Of a DNA stretch of 64,000 nucleotides, positions 42,372-56,000 are shown piece by piece (the first letter of the stretch is position 1; the number at the start of each line of letters is the position of its first letter). Origin of the DNA: Lactarius indigo. Taxonomy: Eukaryota > Basidiomycota > Agaricomycetes > Russulales > Russulaceae. The notes beneath the pieces were generated by a model. That model did no database searches. It saw only the letters and a list, made by a program, of their open reading frames with translations, and was not told the origin of the DNA. The stretch is taken from assembly GCA_025766275.1 (NCBI GenBank), contig JAFKAC010000013.1, forward strand, positions 496,001 through 560,000. The letters are read 5' to 3'. Position numbers and translations under genes: made by a program.

Positions 42372-44697
42372 ATGACGGTCACAAATAGGAAGCGGCCACA
42401 TCCTGCGGAGGAGGTATCGAGTGCGTGGTCTACTCTTGCAGCACGTTCTCCTCGTCCCTCTTCCCCTCTCTTTCTCACGCCCTTTAAATTACGTAAACCC
42501 ATACTCATTTTCACCCCTTCCCCAGCAATCAACGAGCCCGGCGTACAGACAGAGTGCGACGGTTGTTTGGCCGATCTCACACACTCCATTCGGATCAAGT
42601 GTGCCCACCCAGCGTGTGTTGTAGGAGATGGTGTCGATCTTTGTCCGAATTGTTTTTGTAGTGGCAAGGAATTCGGCAAGCACAAACGAGGTCACGCGTA
42701 TAGAGTTGAGGTGAGCAAATGCCGCTGGTACCCACGCGACATGAGGCTAACACCCAGGCATATGAAGGAGCTCCACTCTTATCCCATATTCTCTGAGGAT
42801 TGGGGGGCAGACGAGTGATTTTGCTCTTTTCTCTTCTTGGGTGTGGCTGCTCACGGCTTTTCCAGGGAACTATTACTAATCGAGGGCACTGCCCAGCAAG
42901 GTCTAGGCAATTGGCAAGCAGTCGCAGAGTATGTCGGCACTCGCACAAAGAGAGAGGTAGAGGAGCACTATAACACCATCTATATCGATTCACCCAACTG
43001 GCCTCGACCTGTATGGTCCTTTTGCTCCTCCCCTATCTCGACTGACTCACGCGACTCGTAGCGTATGGACCAATCTTTTGACATCGATCCTACAGAGTTC
43101 CAAGAACGGAAACGACGACGAATATCCAACATGACAGTCGCTCCCCCAAACCAAAAGGCGCCACCGACCTCTGCACCAGGAGTACATGAGGTTGCAACTT
43201 TCCTTCCTGGCCGACTCGAATTCGAGCACGAGGTTGACAATGAGGCCGAGGATCTGATCAAGAACCTCGAATTCGGCTTATGTATGGAATGGGGCGGCGA
43301 CTCTATTCCAGAAGATGAGGACGACCACGACTACAAGACTCGCATGCGCTGGAAGGAGGAGCAGAAGGAAAAGGAGTATGAGCAAGAGTTGGCGTTCACC
43401 GGACAAAACGGTCTGGTCAATGGCCTCATCCACAGTAATGGAAACGGCGTGGCTATGAATGGCGTCAACGGCGCCGCCAACGGTTATATCAAGAAGGAGA
43501 AGGAAGTGAAGAAGGAGAAGGATACACCAGCGCCAGATGATAACGGCGATGGCGCCGAGGAAGAGTCGGAGGAGAATATGCCCCCAATTCCGTTCGAGAC
43601 CCAAGCCTCCCTCGACTTTAAGCTCACTTTGATTGAGATGTATATGCAACGCATGGCGAAGAGACGCGAAGCCAAGACTCTCATGTTCGATCGTGGGCTG
43701 CTCGAATACAAGAAGGTATGTGAGTCCAGTCACGAAGGGAAACGTATTGAAGCTTTTCCAGTTGCAAGCCGCGGAGAAAAAACGTCCGAAAGACGACAAA
43801 GACATCATTCATCGATTGCGGCCGTTTGCAAGGTTACAGACCGCAGAAGACTATGAAGTCTTCTGTACTGACATCTTGTGTACGGGTAAAGCCACACTAT
43901 TGAATCCTAACTGACCTTCCGTTAGATGAAGCCATGCTACGCAAGCGAATAGCGGAACTACAACAATACAGGAGGCTCGGGTTAACCACGGCCGCGGACA
44001 TCAAGAAATGGGAAGAGGACCTGTATAAACGCGTGCGTTCCGTTTCGTGGTGACGTATGAATAGGCTGCCGTACTCAGAAAGGATCTTCAGACACAAGCC
44101 AAGGCAAACATGTCACGAGATTCAGAGAGACTCCAGCAGCTTCGGGCTGCAAGTGCACGACAGTCTCTTGGACCGGACAGTTCGAGGCGCAACAGCGGCG
44201 TCGGCGTCGATGCCGATCGAAAAGCGTTGACCAAACAAGCGCCACCGGCCCGTCAGGGCGCCGACCTCGTGCGTGTTTGTTTCCGCCTTTCCATCCATCA
44301 CCACCTGTTCTAACCCGTTATCTTTCATTGAATAGCGGCGCCACTGAACCTCGCGAACAGTCCGTCCCTCCACCTCCTCACGCCCGCGGAGCAAACTCTC
44401 TGCTCGACCCTCCGTATCCTACCAAAACCCTACTTGGTTATCAAGGAGACGCTTGTGCGGGAGTACGCTCGCCGCGGTGGGAAGCTACGGCGACGCGAAG
44501 CACGCGACCTTGTGAAGATCGACGTGAATAAGACCAGCCGTGTGTGGGACTTCCTCGTACAAGCTGGATACCTTCGCATTGGCGTGGACCAGAGCCAGCA
44601 GCAGCAGCAATCTCAGTCCCAGTCGCAACCGCAGCAACAGCCAACACCTCAGCAGCCACCGGCCCCATCAATATCTGGTGGCACCTCATCTGGATAA
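42372..44697 (+). CDS. ADA2: ADA2, adaptor subunit of the SAGA histone acetyltransferase module
   Basis: Ada2 binds and activates Gcn5 in SAGA/ADA. Exon 1 is 42372-42420, exon 2 begins at 42526, and about nine exons end at the TAA at 44695-44697. The ZZ zinc finger is near the N-terminus (ECDGCLADLTHSIRIKC, CPNCFCSGKEFGKHKRGHAY). The SANT domain follows (ELHSYPIFSEDWGADE, GTAQQGLGNWQAVAEYVG, REVEEHYN). Next come FLPGRLEFEHEVDNEAEDLI, a Lys/Glu-rich insert, and a conserved middle (LLEYKK, RLRPFARLQTAEDYEVF). The C-terminal SWIRM domain (LTPAEQTLCSTLRILPKPYL, KIDVNKTSRVWDFL) is followed by a Gln-rich tail. Exons join without a forced frameshift. It shares its promoter with CTR9, so two transcription-coactivator genes are paired. 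Confidence 0.94.
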
Positions 44698-47600
44698 TAC
44701 AGTACACCCTCGCCCTGTTCCTAATTCAACATCAGCGCCCACCTACTGACACACTGATGCGGACTTTACCCTCTTCTTCATAAGGGCCTCCGTCCCTCGG
44801 ATATTTCTCGAACGCCCCTATCCTACCAATACTATAACATTGCACGCACTTGTAACCTTATCACTCGCATCTTATCCTCCCTGTTCCCCCATCGATATGT
44901 ACCTGCCTTCCAATCGCACGATATACCTCACTTATCTCCGCAGCCACGAGAATGCCAGCGAGAGTTAATCCTTGGTGCCCAGCATCCAAACAAAGAACGT
45001 CAAAATGCCTATTAGAGCTACTGTCCATCGAAAACCCTCTACCTCAATGGGCCACGATGCACGAGTTCTACCGCACTTGCCGTAACGCAATATATCGGCC
45101 GTCTGGCTCATAACGAGAAGTGACACACCGTCCAAGTCAGATGCGTTCCCCCGTTCCATCTCCTGTCATACATCATCGGAACTGGGAGTGTGGAAAGAGA
45201 CACTACCGTAACTGTTAAGCGAACGATTTTGTTTCTGATGCACGCGGCACCGGCAGAGCGGAGGAGAGGGGGTGATTGACCCCTCTTCTTCGGGGATTGT
45301 GTCTTATCTGGAACTTTTGACGGGGGAGTGGTGGAGACGCCAGTACTGTATGAGAACGAGCGTATGAGAAAGTTTGATGTGGAATCCGCCGTGGTTTGTC
45401 AATGAGCACCACATTATTCTACCGGCAGCTCCCGAACGTGGGAAGCGCAAAGGTCGGTACTTACTTGTGTGGGCACATACAGTAGTTTTTTGTTTTGTCT
45501 TCTGATATGATGTACAATGTAGTGCATCTGGGCACGCGTGCAAGGCCGTGATGGTGCACCCCCTTCTGAGACTCCGACCAATCTCCACGACCACTGCCAG
45601 CGGATAATTTGGGAGCCTGTGAATTACCCTCTACTATTATGACTTACTTCCTAGGCAAATGCTCCAAGAAACCGGAACCCCCAAACCAGAATGTTTGAAA
45701 TTGAAATGAACGTGCAAACTTCAGGTGGTCCCACCATCAACACAAATTTTGTTTTTAATTTTCGACGACGCCCCCCCACCATACCATCATGCTGAAAAAA
45801 CTCGGGTCGGGATGTTTGTTCGCGAGCTCAAGTCCGGACGAATGTCTGCTTTGCTTTTTTGGCTCAAGCGAAGATGGAACGTATCGCCGGTATTACGAAG
45901 TTGCTGGCTGTTACGGTCATGGGTACGCGCTTCTGAGAACACCAACTGCTAATTTCCGATCTTCGCTCCAAGATTCGAAGCCTGAGCTCGTGCCCGTGCC
46001 GCAGCCTGCAGGTCCAACTTATCGTACGTACACAAGTCCTCCCGTGTTGGTCTGTCTTCGCCGAAAACATACGAGGTGGGCCCATATCGGATTCTGGCTC
46101 TCCCTTCTTGACGATGCTCGCAAGGCCTGGCAGCACGAGCCTCCCCTGTCTCCTCAGCCCTGTCAGGCTATGAACGCTTTGTTCGACACGTAAAAAGCAC
46201 CCATTTCGTTTTTCGACTCCGACGAGTCCAGAGGCCATAAAATTTCTCGAGTGGGGTGGGATCCTTCGATCTGGGTGCCCGTTGTTACTACTCCATCAAT
46301 TTGGAGAGGCCGGAGACGTGCAGTATTCGGAAATGCATCCGAAATTGAGTCAACTGATCCACAGATCCGTCTCTCCTCACCCCCCCCAAAAAAAGAAGAT
46401 TAGAAGGTCTCTTAAACCCCCCGCCAGATCTTTACGGAAAAAAAGAGTGATCGTTCCATACCACTGTGGGTTCGAAAAAAAAAAACGTTACAAGAGTTCC
46501 AACTCTGGCTACGCGCGCAGCTCGAACGAACCCGCGCAGACTTCGTAGCGGCCTAAGCTGAAATGCAACCGTGTTACGTGCTGCGCAATTCTATGATGGG
46601 GTCCGGCAGTCAAGACCCTGGCCTGAAGCGCTGTTTCTTACAATGTCCGATCGGAAGGTCACGAGGCCCCGCGAGCAGGAACGCGAGCAGCCCAGCCCAG
46701 CCTACCCAGGAACAAGAGAAGGCGATAGACTCATAAGGCAAAGGCTACGTTCGAAGGGGGGGTCCGCCCCGTCTTGGGGTCGGACTTGCCACAAACGTGC
46801 GTGATCGGTGATGGGGGGAGAGAGAGAGGAACGTACAGGCCAAAAACGCACCCACCCTTGGGGCACCCCACCATTTTCGTCGACCAGTACGTACAACACG
46901 GAACCGGTCGCCGATGATGACGCGAGCGGGACACGCGTGGGGCGTGCGCGAAGGAGAACCGCAGCGACCCGCATCTGACGGACCCGCAGTTGTCTTTTCT
47001 TGAACGGAAAGAACAAGGGCAGGCAGGTACAGTACTGCGCAACGGCGCCTGGCTGGCGGTTGCGCCGTTGGGCGTCGGACCCGCTCAACTCAGGGTGGGC
47101 TGTGGTGGGTGACGGCAGCGTGGTGCAACAATGCCTGCCGACACACGGACAGAAATCTTGATTTGCGAGCGAAGGATATGATGATGGAGATCGTGGAAGT
47201 ACAAATGGCAAGTCAAATCAAATGAGAGTGCAGATCGGTGAGCTGTTGTTTGATAGGGGGGGTGGGTGGGGGCGGGGCAAGTACAATGCTCAAGATGGTG
47301 CTGGTCGACCATTTCTGTCAACAAATTCTCGTGTGACTCTGAAAATGCCTCGAATCAATACCAAACAAGGTCAGAGATGATGTGGTCATCACCTGGAACT
47401 CACCGTGGGCAATTTCAAAAATGTACTTTACTTGTAAGCGATTGAATTGGAATAGATTGTAAAATGCTCACGACAATGATTGATGTCGTGCAGGGATCTC
47501 AGCCTGTGGGATCTCTCCGAAAAGGTGACTTTAAATTACACCCTAAAAAGTCGGCCACGCCCCAATATTTAGCGCCTGGCACCCGATTCGTTTTATTATC

Positions 47601-50114
47601 TGCGCCCAATGCACGCACACCAGCATCACAAAAATGTTTCAGAAAAAATAATATGGGCTGCGTGTCCTTCATGTTGCTGTGTGCGCCAGTGCAAGTCGTG
47701 TTTGAGGCGGCACGTGACTAACCTACCGGCGAAACGAATAGACAACCACCGATGGGTTATGGACATTTCTGCGTTAGACGCAAAGTGTTCTTGCGCACCA
47801 GGACCGCACTTATGGGGGTAATGAATGATGTGGCTATGTTCTGAGAACCGGCACACACGACCGACCCAGTAACAAAGTAATGAATGTGAGCTGCGACGAT
47901 GCGGCGCGCCGTTGTCTTGTTAAGAGTAGGTTACACAGCTAGATAGAGCAGGACAAAGACATTACTGTAACAATGTAAAAAATCGAAAGCAATAAAAAAA
48001 AAACCTGCATCGGGGAATGATGCAATTATCCATGATAGCCAACACTGTCCCATCCGACGTTGTGCATAGCCGGGGCCCGGTTGCGAGATCCGACTCTACA
48101 CACACACATCACACATGAAAGTGCCTTCCTCAAGCTCTGATTCGTGCTTGCGCCCGCATCCACACTTGTCTCCTGTGTCTCGCCGATTCGTTCCGCGTGT
48201 ATCCAGGGGAATTTCAGCTGCTGATTTTCACTATCACGAGGGTTAAATCCTGGGTCCAATCGTGCCCGGTAGCGGGAACCAGGGGCTCGCAGAGATCTCG
48301 AGCGACGCAACAAGAAGTTGCGTTCATCGGACGGAGTTCGTCTCTCGTGAGAACGCCGAGGAGTGTTCCCGTTTAATAAGTCAGCCCCAAGTGCGTTGTC
48401 CAGATCAGTACTCCCTCACACAAGGAGTGGAAGCGGTGTTGAATAGCTGCATAGACTGATGTTGTAGTACTTGTCCTACAGTACAAGCAGAGAGTCTCGA
48501 AGTAGCCAAGGTTGATCGATCCTCCAACTACTCTGATCTTAGAGTCCGTATCAACGAATCGTCAAGTTGGCCACCCCTAAAAGGCCGTGGGAAAAACATA
48601 AGAGTGCGTTTTTTTTGACGTACTAGTAGTACTTGCCATTCTGAACACAAGGGCAGGGTTAAAAATTGCCAAAAACTACTCTGGGAGCCGCTTCATGAAT
48701 CGTCGACTTTGTCCAGCACCGACGTGCGGGCGCCGCCGGCTCATAGCGCCCAGGCATGGCCTCGTGCACCTGGAACCTAATGTTAACGTAACTTACCACT
48801 TGCCAGTGCCAACGAAACCGGGGGCCGACTCAACCCCAACGGGGCTGAATAAGCAGAGGTCTTGCACTATTAACGCCACTGTAAAATGAATCGCTGATAA
48901 ATGAAAAGTTTTTTAAGGGGTTTTGACGATCTGGCTTACTGGGGACACGCCAAACATCCAACATGGAGCGTAGTGGAAGCTGAGCTGAAACGGGGCAGAG
49001 GTCGAAGGGAGAAAAAAAGGGCAAGGCCAGTCGAGTGGTACCGCCGTCCCCAGTTGCTGGCTGCCCTGACACTTACGCGAACCTGGTCGCTCAACGGCAA
49101 AGTGCAGATGGATTTACAGTCATACGGCTACCCGGCGATGGTGGCATAGCTACTGGTGAGTCCATATGAGGGTCCGATGCGAAACGTGGCGCTAAGAGTC
49201 GGAACCAAATCCGTTCACAAAGAGTTGCATCGCAAGATCAACACCAGACTGGCGAAAGACAGGTCAGGATCGTAAGCCGAAGCCAGGTCGAAGAGTTTCG
49301 AGGATTGACATGTTGACAGGGTGAATCGCGGAAGCATTGCATTTAGACCTTGTGATGATTGAAGTGGAGAAAGGAAGACAATTGAAAGGAAGAAGCGAAG
49401 GCGACGCCGCCAATGCAGTTTCGGATCGAACAAATTTTGACGAAGACGGACGGTGACAGATTTCAGGGAGGTTGTTGTAAAGAACGAGATTATTGACACA
49501 AATTTTGTATGTGTGTCCCGAGGAAGAATAGAAGATAGGGCATGTCCGAAGCAGATGGACGCTTGCCAAGCTGCCAAGCTGCCGGTCCGGGTTCGCGCCG
49601 CTACAAGTGAGTGTTGACCATGTGGACGCTCTGTGCCGTGTCGGCAGGTGACCCTTCGGCGTGAAATCGCCATCGTGTGTAAATTGACGAGTTTGCCTTT
49701 CGAGCCTAAAATAATGTCTGTCGCACATGCGCTTGCACAGTGAATTATTGGTAAAAAGTCGAAATGACTGCGATGGTTGCCAAGGGTTAATCTCGGGCTC
49801 TGGAGGGAGGGGCCAAGGGAGCGAGAGTAAAAAAACAAGCGAAAAGGGGCGTCAAGTGGGGTCTTGGCATGTTCCTGCTCCCAAGAGGATGGCGGGGATC
49901 ATCATCCATCATTAGATTTCAATGGGACTGAGGCTATGCGGATGACTTGTTCAAGCCTCGCTCTCTTGTCTCTATGTCCTATTTATCTTCCCCGCTTATG
50001 TCGACTTTCTGACGCTTGCTCCCCGCCCGCCGACTTCTCTTCTCTTTCTCTGTCTCTCCGTCTCTCTCTTTTTTCTTTCTTTTTCTTTCTTTCCTCTTAC
50101 TTTACTCTTTCATA
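44698..50114. other. 5.4 kb without a recognisable gene
   Basis: The longest candidates are plus 45789-46193 (134 codons, no known motif) and minus 49215-49838 (207 codons, Leu/Arg/Ser-rich, unlike any family I know). Neither shows splice-joined extension. No transposase, reverse-transcriptase, tRNA or rRNA signal was seen. The right end (50020-50112) is strongly pyrimidine-rich and is the likely promoter of the next gene. A non-coding RNA or decayed mobile DNA could be present but cannot be shown from the sequence. Confidence 0.4.
50020..50112 (+). promoter_or_regulatory. Pyrimidine-rich tract before the Zn2Cys6 regulator gene
   Basis: About 90 bases of nearly pure C/T (tctctttctctgtctctc and similar) end just before the ATG at 50115. 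CT-rich blocks before the start codon are common at fungal transcription start sites. Confidence 0.55.
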
Positions 50115-52244
50115 ATGACCGAGGATTATTCGGCGAGCCCAGCCCGACATTCCGCCCCCACTCTCCAAAGAGGTAAAGCATGTCTTCGGTGCAGGTCTGT
50201 ATTCCCCGCTCTTCCCCAGGAACCACCCGTCTGATTCCCTTTGCAGGAAGAGAAAAATGGTGATTCCTTCTCTCTCGGCCATTCTTGGCCGCCTCATTCA
50301 CATCTACTTTCCTACAGCGCTGCGATGGCGCAAAGCCTTCCTGCCAACAGTGTGTGCGTGCCAAGAAGCAGGATCTCTGCGAGTACGACGATGGCAAAGG
50401 CAAAACACGCACACAGCTCCTTCGCGAGACCGTCGCCCGTCTCGAGGCCCGCATCAGGGAGCTCGAGAGTCCCGAACACACTTCATCTTCTGTGCCCCTT
50501 TTCGACCCACACGCCATTCCCGGCTCGGAGGACTCGTCCTCCTCGGGTGCTGACTCCCCTTTGAGCGTTCCCTTCTCAGCGTCCCAATCCCCAATCCCCA
50601 TTAGTACGTATTTGCTCGAGTCTAACTCCTTCCCCATTAGTTGACCTACCTACCTCATCTTTCAGCGTCGCCACCTCCATTGGCCTGCTGTTCTCCGGTC
50701 TCATGGGTGTCAAGTGTGAGCATTTGAGTGTGAAGCTATCGTTGAGCCCGTTGATTCTGACCACTTGATACAGGACCGATGCTATTCTGATTCACCCAAC
50801 CGCATGTATGCGGCTCAGGCTCCACCTGAGCTCGCCCACTCGTTGTCAGTTTCCGCTCCTTCCCTGAAACCGCCAATTTCTCGCTTATTCTTCTTGAAAC
50901 AGATTGGAAACATTCATTCCTCACCGTGATCAACTGCTTCTTGGGTTGCACGTCGAGCGATTACGCAATTCCATCCGAGGTCCTATGGAAGACCAGCGCC
51001 ACCCGATGTTGATGAATGCCATCTTTCTGTGGGCATGCTACTTCTCCCGGTCGCCAAGCTTGAGCCAGCAAGAGCCCCTCTATCTTTCACGTGCCACAGA
51101 GGCTTTCCATGATTGGTTACGGGCACCTACCCAGGTTGTTGACGTCATTCAGGGTTGCTGTCTTCTCTCTCAGTTCTTCTTGGTAAACGGTCGCATAATG
51201 GAAGGCGGTCACTACGCGAGCACCGCGGCGGCGCTCGCGCTGCAATGGGGTCTCCACAGACAAGGAACCGAGCAACCGGATGTCTACATGAGCCTAGAAG
51301 GAACGTTTTCCTTACCACCAGCTCGTGACGCTGTGGAGCGCGGAGAACGTATATTGGCCTTCTGGCAGGTATTCTGCCTCGATCGGTGCTGGTCAGCCGC
51401 GCTCCATCGCCCTTCATTAATTTCCGATGGTCCCTGTGGCCTGTCATCCGTTGTTGTTCCGTGGCCACAGGACATAATGGAATATGAAGTCGTGAGATTA
51501 CTGTTCGTTTTCCAGCGTTTGTATTGACAAGTGCCATGGCAGGACAACTTTGGTGATCTAGCCCACCTAAATACGGTGCAAACATTCCTCGCGCATCAGA
51601 TCCAGGTGCCTATTCTCGCAGGTGGCTTCTCAAATTTCGCCTTGCGTGCCAAAGCATCCGCACTTTTCGATCTTGCCGCCAAAGTGTCTTCCGCATGGAA
51701 TGCTGGTATGTGATTTCTCGAGGGGGCATTCGTATCAGTCACCCTCATGTTTTTTTCACGCGAACAGCCGGTGTCGCATTGGCCCAACTCTCTGACCAAG
51801 ACACGTTGGCGGTGGAAGACTCAATCAACCGTTTCGTTGTGAGCCTGATCCCAGTGCACCAGATTGGCGCTCTTCACGCCAGCGACAAACACAACATGAT
51901 CGTGGTGCACACAATCGCGCAAGCTGCACTCATTCGATTGTTTTACCTCCGTGCTGAGGTAGACCAGCTGTGGAGCGAGAAATGCATGCATGCAGCTCGT
52001 GGTATGCTGCTGATTATCGGCCAAGTGTCTGACATGGACGTCGAGTTCCTTGATCCAATTGTCGGAGTGAGTCCTTTCTACAGTCCCCCATTACTCACCC
52101 ACTGAGAGACTGTAGTGCTGTTGGGCGTCAGCAGCCCACTTCTTCGTTCGCGAGATTGCCCAGATGAAATCATGGTCGTCGATTGCGTCCAATGAAGCCT
52201 GGGAGCCACGTCGGGACCATCACAGCCATGTTGTCGCGGCTTAG
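50115..52244 (+). CDS. Zn2Cys6 fungal transcription factor
   Basis: The DNA-binding domain is split over the first three exons (exon 1 is 50115-50194). It has the six-cysteine pattern ACLRCRKRKM then CDGAKPSCQQC and LCEY, followed by a short coiled coil (LLRETVARLEARIRELE). After a Ser/Pro linker comes the fungal-specific regulator domain: LETFIPHRDQLLLGLHVERL, LMNAIFLWACYFSRS, FLVNGRIMEGGHYASTAAAL, CLDRCWSAALHRP, HQIGALHASDKHNMIVVHTI. The last exon ends with a TAG at 52242-52244 after SHVVAA. About eight short introns keep the frame. Such proteins act in the nucleus on CGG-type sites, but the target pathway cannot be told. Total length is near 560 residues, on the short side, so the C-terminal end is the least certain part. 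Confidence 0.88.
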
Positions 52245-53059
52245 TATGGTCTTCCCATTGGCAGGTATGCTTGGTGATAGCCTGTCGGGGAGAAGCAATA
52301 CTCATTTCCCTTGACAGGCTTCCTGGCCTCCAGACTACAAACATCGCTCGGTTTATCATGACTTTGCCACATGCCCGACGACTTGGACGAAAAAAATGGC
52401 TGGCACGAGTTATGAAAGGAACGCCTTTCACTGTTCCCTCTTCTCTTTCCATGATACTTGATCCCGCGGACTCGGACCGGCACGTAGACTGCCTTCGCGA
52501 CATCGCCCATGACATCAGACAGACATTTGTAGATTCACGGACTACTGTGCATATCTTCGCTATTTCTTTCCTCCGTATTCTATACCAACCTCCTCGGACA
52601 TTTGTAGGCCAAATTTCAGTCGGACATTAGCATCTCTCTCGTGTATTACTTTTCCCCAGACTCCCGATCTCTCCATTGTCACCGGACAGTTTGTGGACAA
52701 TCGTGACATGTACTGTTTTTTTTATATTTCTGCGCTATCTATCTAGCCACTCTACGTGTTTTACTTTTCCGCAGTTTTGTCCCTGTTGCCAGGCATTTGC
52801 GATGATCGACGGTAAATGGCTAACCAAGGGGACTTGCACCACCACTTCCGGTTTTTCATAATGTCGGTCGGTATTTCGTACCACCCGGCTCTATTTCGTA
52901 AGAGAGCAAGCGAGGTTATCTGCGTGCTGCGATACCCTCGGGTAACGATCCCCTGTTCGAAAGATTTACATGTCCTGTGTTGTGAGATGAGTTGGCGGTG
53001 GGTCGAACGAGACTAAACCTATTCTAGAAATCAGTGGCTCGATCGTCATTAATGGTGCC
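52245..53059. other. Intergenic stretch
   Basis: No supportable gene was seen. It holds the end of the regulator gene and the promoter of the DUF2421 gene. ORFs such as plus 52271-52630 show no motif. Confidence 0.4.
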
Positions 53060-56000
53060 ATGAGTAACACGCGGACTGGTACTGGTCGGCCTCGGTCGTT
53101 GAAACACTCAATGGCGACCCACGATCCACGAGATCCCCCCAGTCGCTCGACCACCGCATCCGGTTTACCCAGACCTGTACACAGACACGCACCCTCATAC
53201 TCCTCCACTGCCAGCGGATCCAACCAGTCCCCTCGCGGCTCCCTCTTTGATCCGATAGACTTCTCCTCACACAGTCTCCGCCTCGCTTCCCCAGGCTCCC
53301 ATGCCGCCCGTCCGGCACTGCCATTTCGACAGTCTACCACTGCCGCAGACATGCACCACACACATCGCAGGACATCTCGCACCTCGACGTTACACCGTGT
53401 CGCGTCGGGTATACGTCGGCTGACATTCTCGCCTGAACGCCCAGAAGACGACTGGACCGTCTTCGGCGAAGCCATGGCACACGATTCCACGCCGCCGCTG
53501 CCGCCCCTATCGTCATCATCACCCTCGCCTGCCCGCGCCCCGCTCTCCCTCTCCCTACCTACGCCCGGCGCAGGCGAGATGGGGTATTCCAATCGCTGGA
53601 CGCACTCCCCCGTGTCGGATTTGCACCACGACGAGCATTTCCCTCCGCCAGTGGAGATGGCAGAGGAGGGGCGTCCGGCATCTGACGATGGGGGCAGCAG
53701 CTCGGGCACCGGCTTACACGCGACGCACTCGTCGGATACCGAGCCGCCGTCGGCCTCGCTGAAGGATACCATCCGAGAAGATTCCAAACCCGCCGGCGGC
53801 GCGGGGCGCGGCCTGCTGTCGCGCGTGCCGGCACTGCCCACGCTCTATCGCAATATCCTCAAGTGCAGCCTCGCGTATTTTTTGGGCTCGCTGTTCACGT
53901 ACTACGCACCACTTTCGCGGCTCATCGTCGAGCTGACCCAGGACGGCCCTGGCGAGAAGTATCCCTCTGCCGCTGGCCACATGGTCGCGACTGTGTAGGT
54001 CTGCAATTGGGCCCTAGAATGTTTCGTGTCTGATTTGCCCGCCATTATAGTGCCGTATATTATAATCCTGCGAAGACAATAGGTGGGATGCTGGAGGCGG
54101 ATATATACTGCGTCATGGGCCTCGGCTTTGCGTCGTTCATCTCCCTAGGGAGCATGTACACCTACTTGGGCACTCGAGCCCCACGCTGGGTGGGAGTGGC
54201 TTGCGGATTCTCTCGTGCTTATCTGGATTTTCGTTGGCATGTCGCTCGTCGCGTGGTTCAAACTTTGGATAGCCAAACCAACTTTCAATCCAGGTCTGTC
54301 GTGTGCATTCTCTACCCACACTCCTTTGATCTGACGACGTGTGATGCGTAGCTGCTAGCATGACATCGATCATTCTCTTCGTCGTGTAAGAACATGACCC
54401 CTTCTTTTGCTCGCCGTGTAATCTCATGGCCGTAGGGTTGTCAAGGAAGGTGGGGTAGAGACGTTGCTACAGGTCGCCCTCCTCGTTGCGATCGGGGCTT
54501 GCGTCTCAAATCTCGTATGCGTTACCCTCTGGCCACAATCCGCGAAGAAAAACCTGCAGGCGAACATGGTCAAAACCCTCGACTCATTTTCGACGCTGCT
54601 GTCGTTGCTCACCGGCACGTTCCTCCTCGACGACGAATTCTTCCAGCCTTCGCAGGAGAAGATATCCAAAGCCGTCGCGGACCACCAAGCAGCCTTCACC
54701 GGGCTCAAGAAGAATCTCGATGAGGCGCGCAGCGAACGACTCTGCGGCGGTCCTACGACCCGCTCGTCGAGAGGGAGTGGCGATCCTTACGAAGACGCGG
54801 TGGACAGTCTCACGCGTCTCGCGCAGCACCTCAATGGCTTGCGGAGCGGCACGACCTTGCAATACGACCTCGCAAAGGCGCACCGGGACGGCAAGGTCGC
54901 GATCCGCCGGCGCCCCTCGTATGGCAAGGCCTTCGCGAACGTGCTTGAGACGAAGGGAAAGGCAGCGTCGGATGGACGCGATGATGCTGAAGAGGTTATG
55001 CTTCGGGCTGCTGCAGCCATGTTTGGCGACCTTGTGGGTGAGCTCGAATCCCCCTTGCGAGCACTTTCGGTGAGTCCTGGCCGTTGTTCACGTATATCCA
55101 CCGCCTTGAGAGATCATATCATTTTTTCTTTTCTTCCCTCCCCTGGAATAGTCGACATGCACGAGGGCCATTGGGCGTCTCCGCGAGATATTCTCGGATC
55201 AGGGGACATCCGCGGACGCTGAATCCGTATTGGACGAGTCCATCGATCTTGCGAATGTGATCCAGCGAGCGCTCTACGAGTTTGATAGCACCTCTAACCA
55301 CACCTTGTTGCGCCTGTACCATCGGGTTGATGTTTCCGCTGCCGACTCTCACGCATCCATGACTTCGGCAGATGACAATCCTAATCCGTTTCTATCTGGA
55401 AGCGATAGCGAACACGTATTCTTAGTATACTTGTACGTGACCGGTTTTTTTTTTTGCTTCCTGGTGTCGTCGTCTTTGCTGACGCGAGGCAGCTTTATAT
55501 TCACGTTGCAGGAGTTTTCGCGCGAGCTCATTTCGCTTACAGTCGCGATGAGCAGGATCTATGCAGCCGAGCATCCTAGCACCTCCGGCAAATGGTATAC
55601 GCCCATCATTTCTGCCTTGTCATGCGTACTTTGCTGCTTTAGACCCCGTGCAAAGAAGTCGGACCCACGGACGAGGCCTGGCGATAGGCCGGCGTCAAAG
55701 CCGAGAGGGCTACACAGGAGAATATGTATGAAAAAGTCTCCCGCGCGGTTTTCGTCTTAATTGTCTGACTGAGAGCGTGCGACAGCGGGGATGTTGACGA
55801 AAGGAAAGTCGCGGATCGCGTATTCGTTCCCGAAAGTCCGGCCGCATGCGCCGGACACGGTGCAGACCCCGTCGCGCGTAGGGCCTGTCCGCCTGGCGTC
55901 GGTTTCAGCTGTCGCTGTGGACGTTCGGAGGGCGTTTGCAGGACCATGACGTCAAGTATGCGGTCAAGACGGGCATGGCTACCGCTATTCTCGCGGCCCC

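Noticed and set aside
45789..46193. 134-codon ORF as a gene
   Set aside because: No motif, no splice-joined extension and no family resemblance; length is within chance for this base composition.
49215..49838. 207-codon minus-strand ORF as a gene
   Set aside because: Composition is Arg/Ser/Leu-rich without domain-like patterns, and no start context or introns support it.
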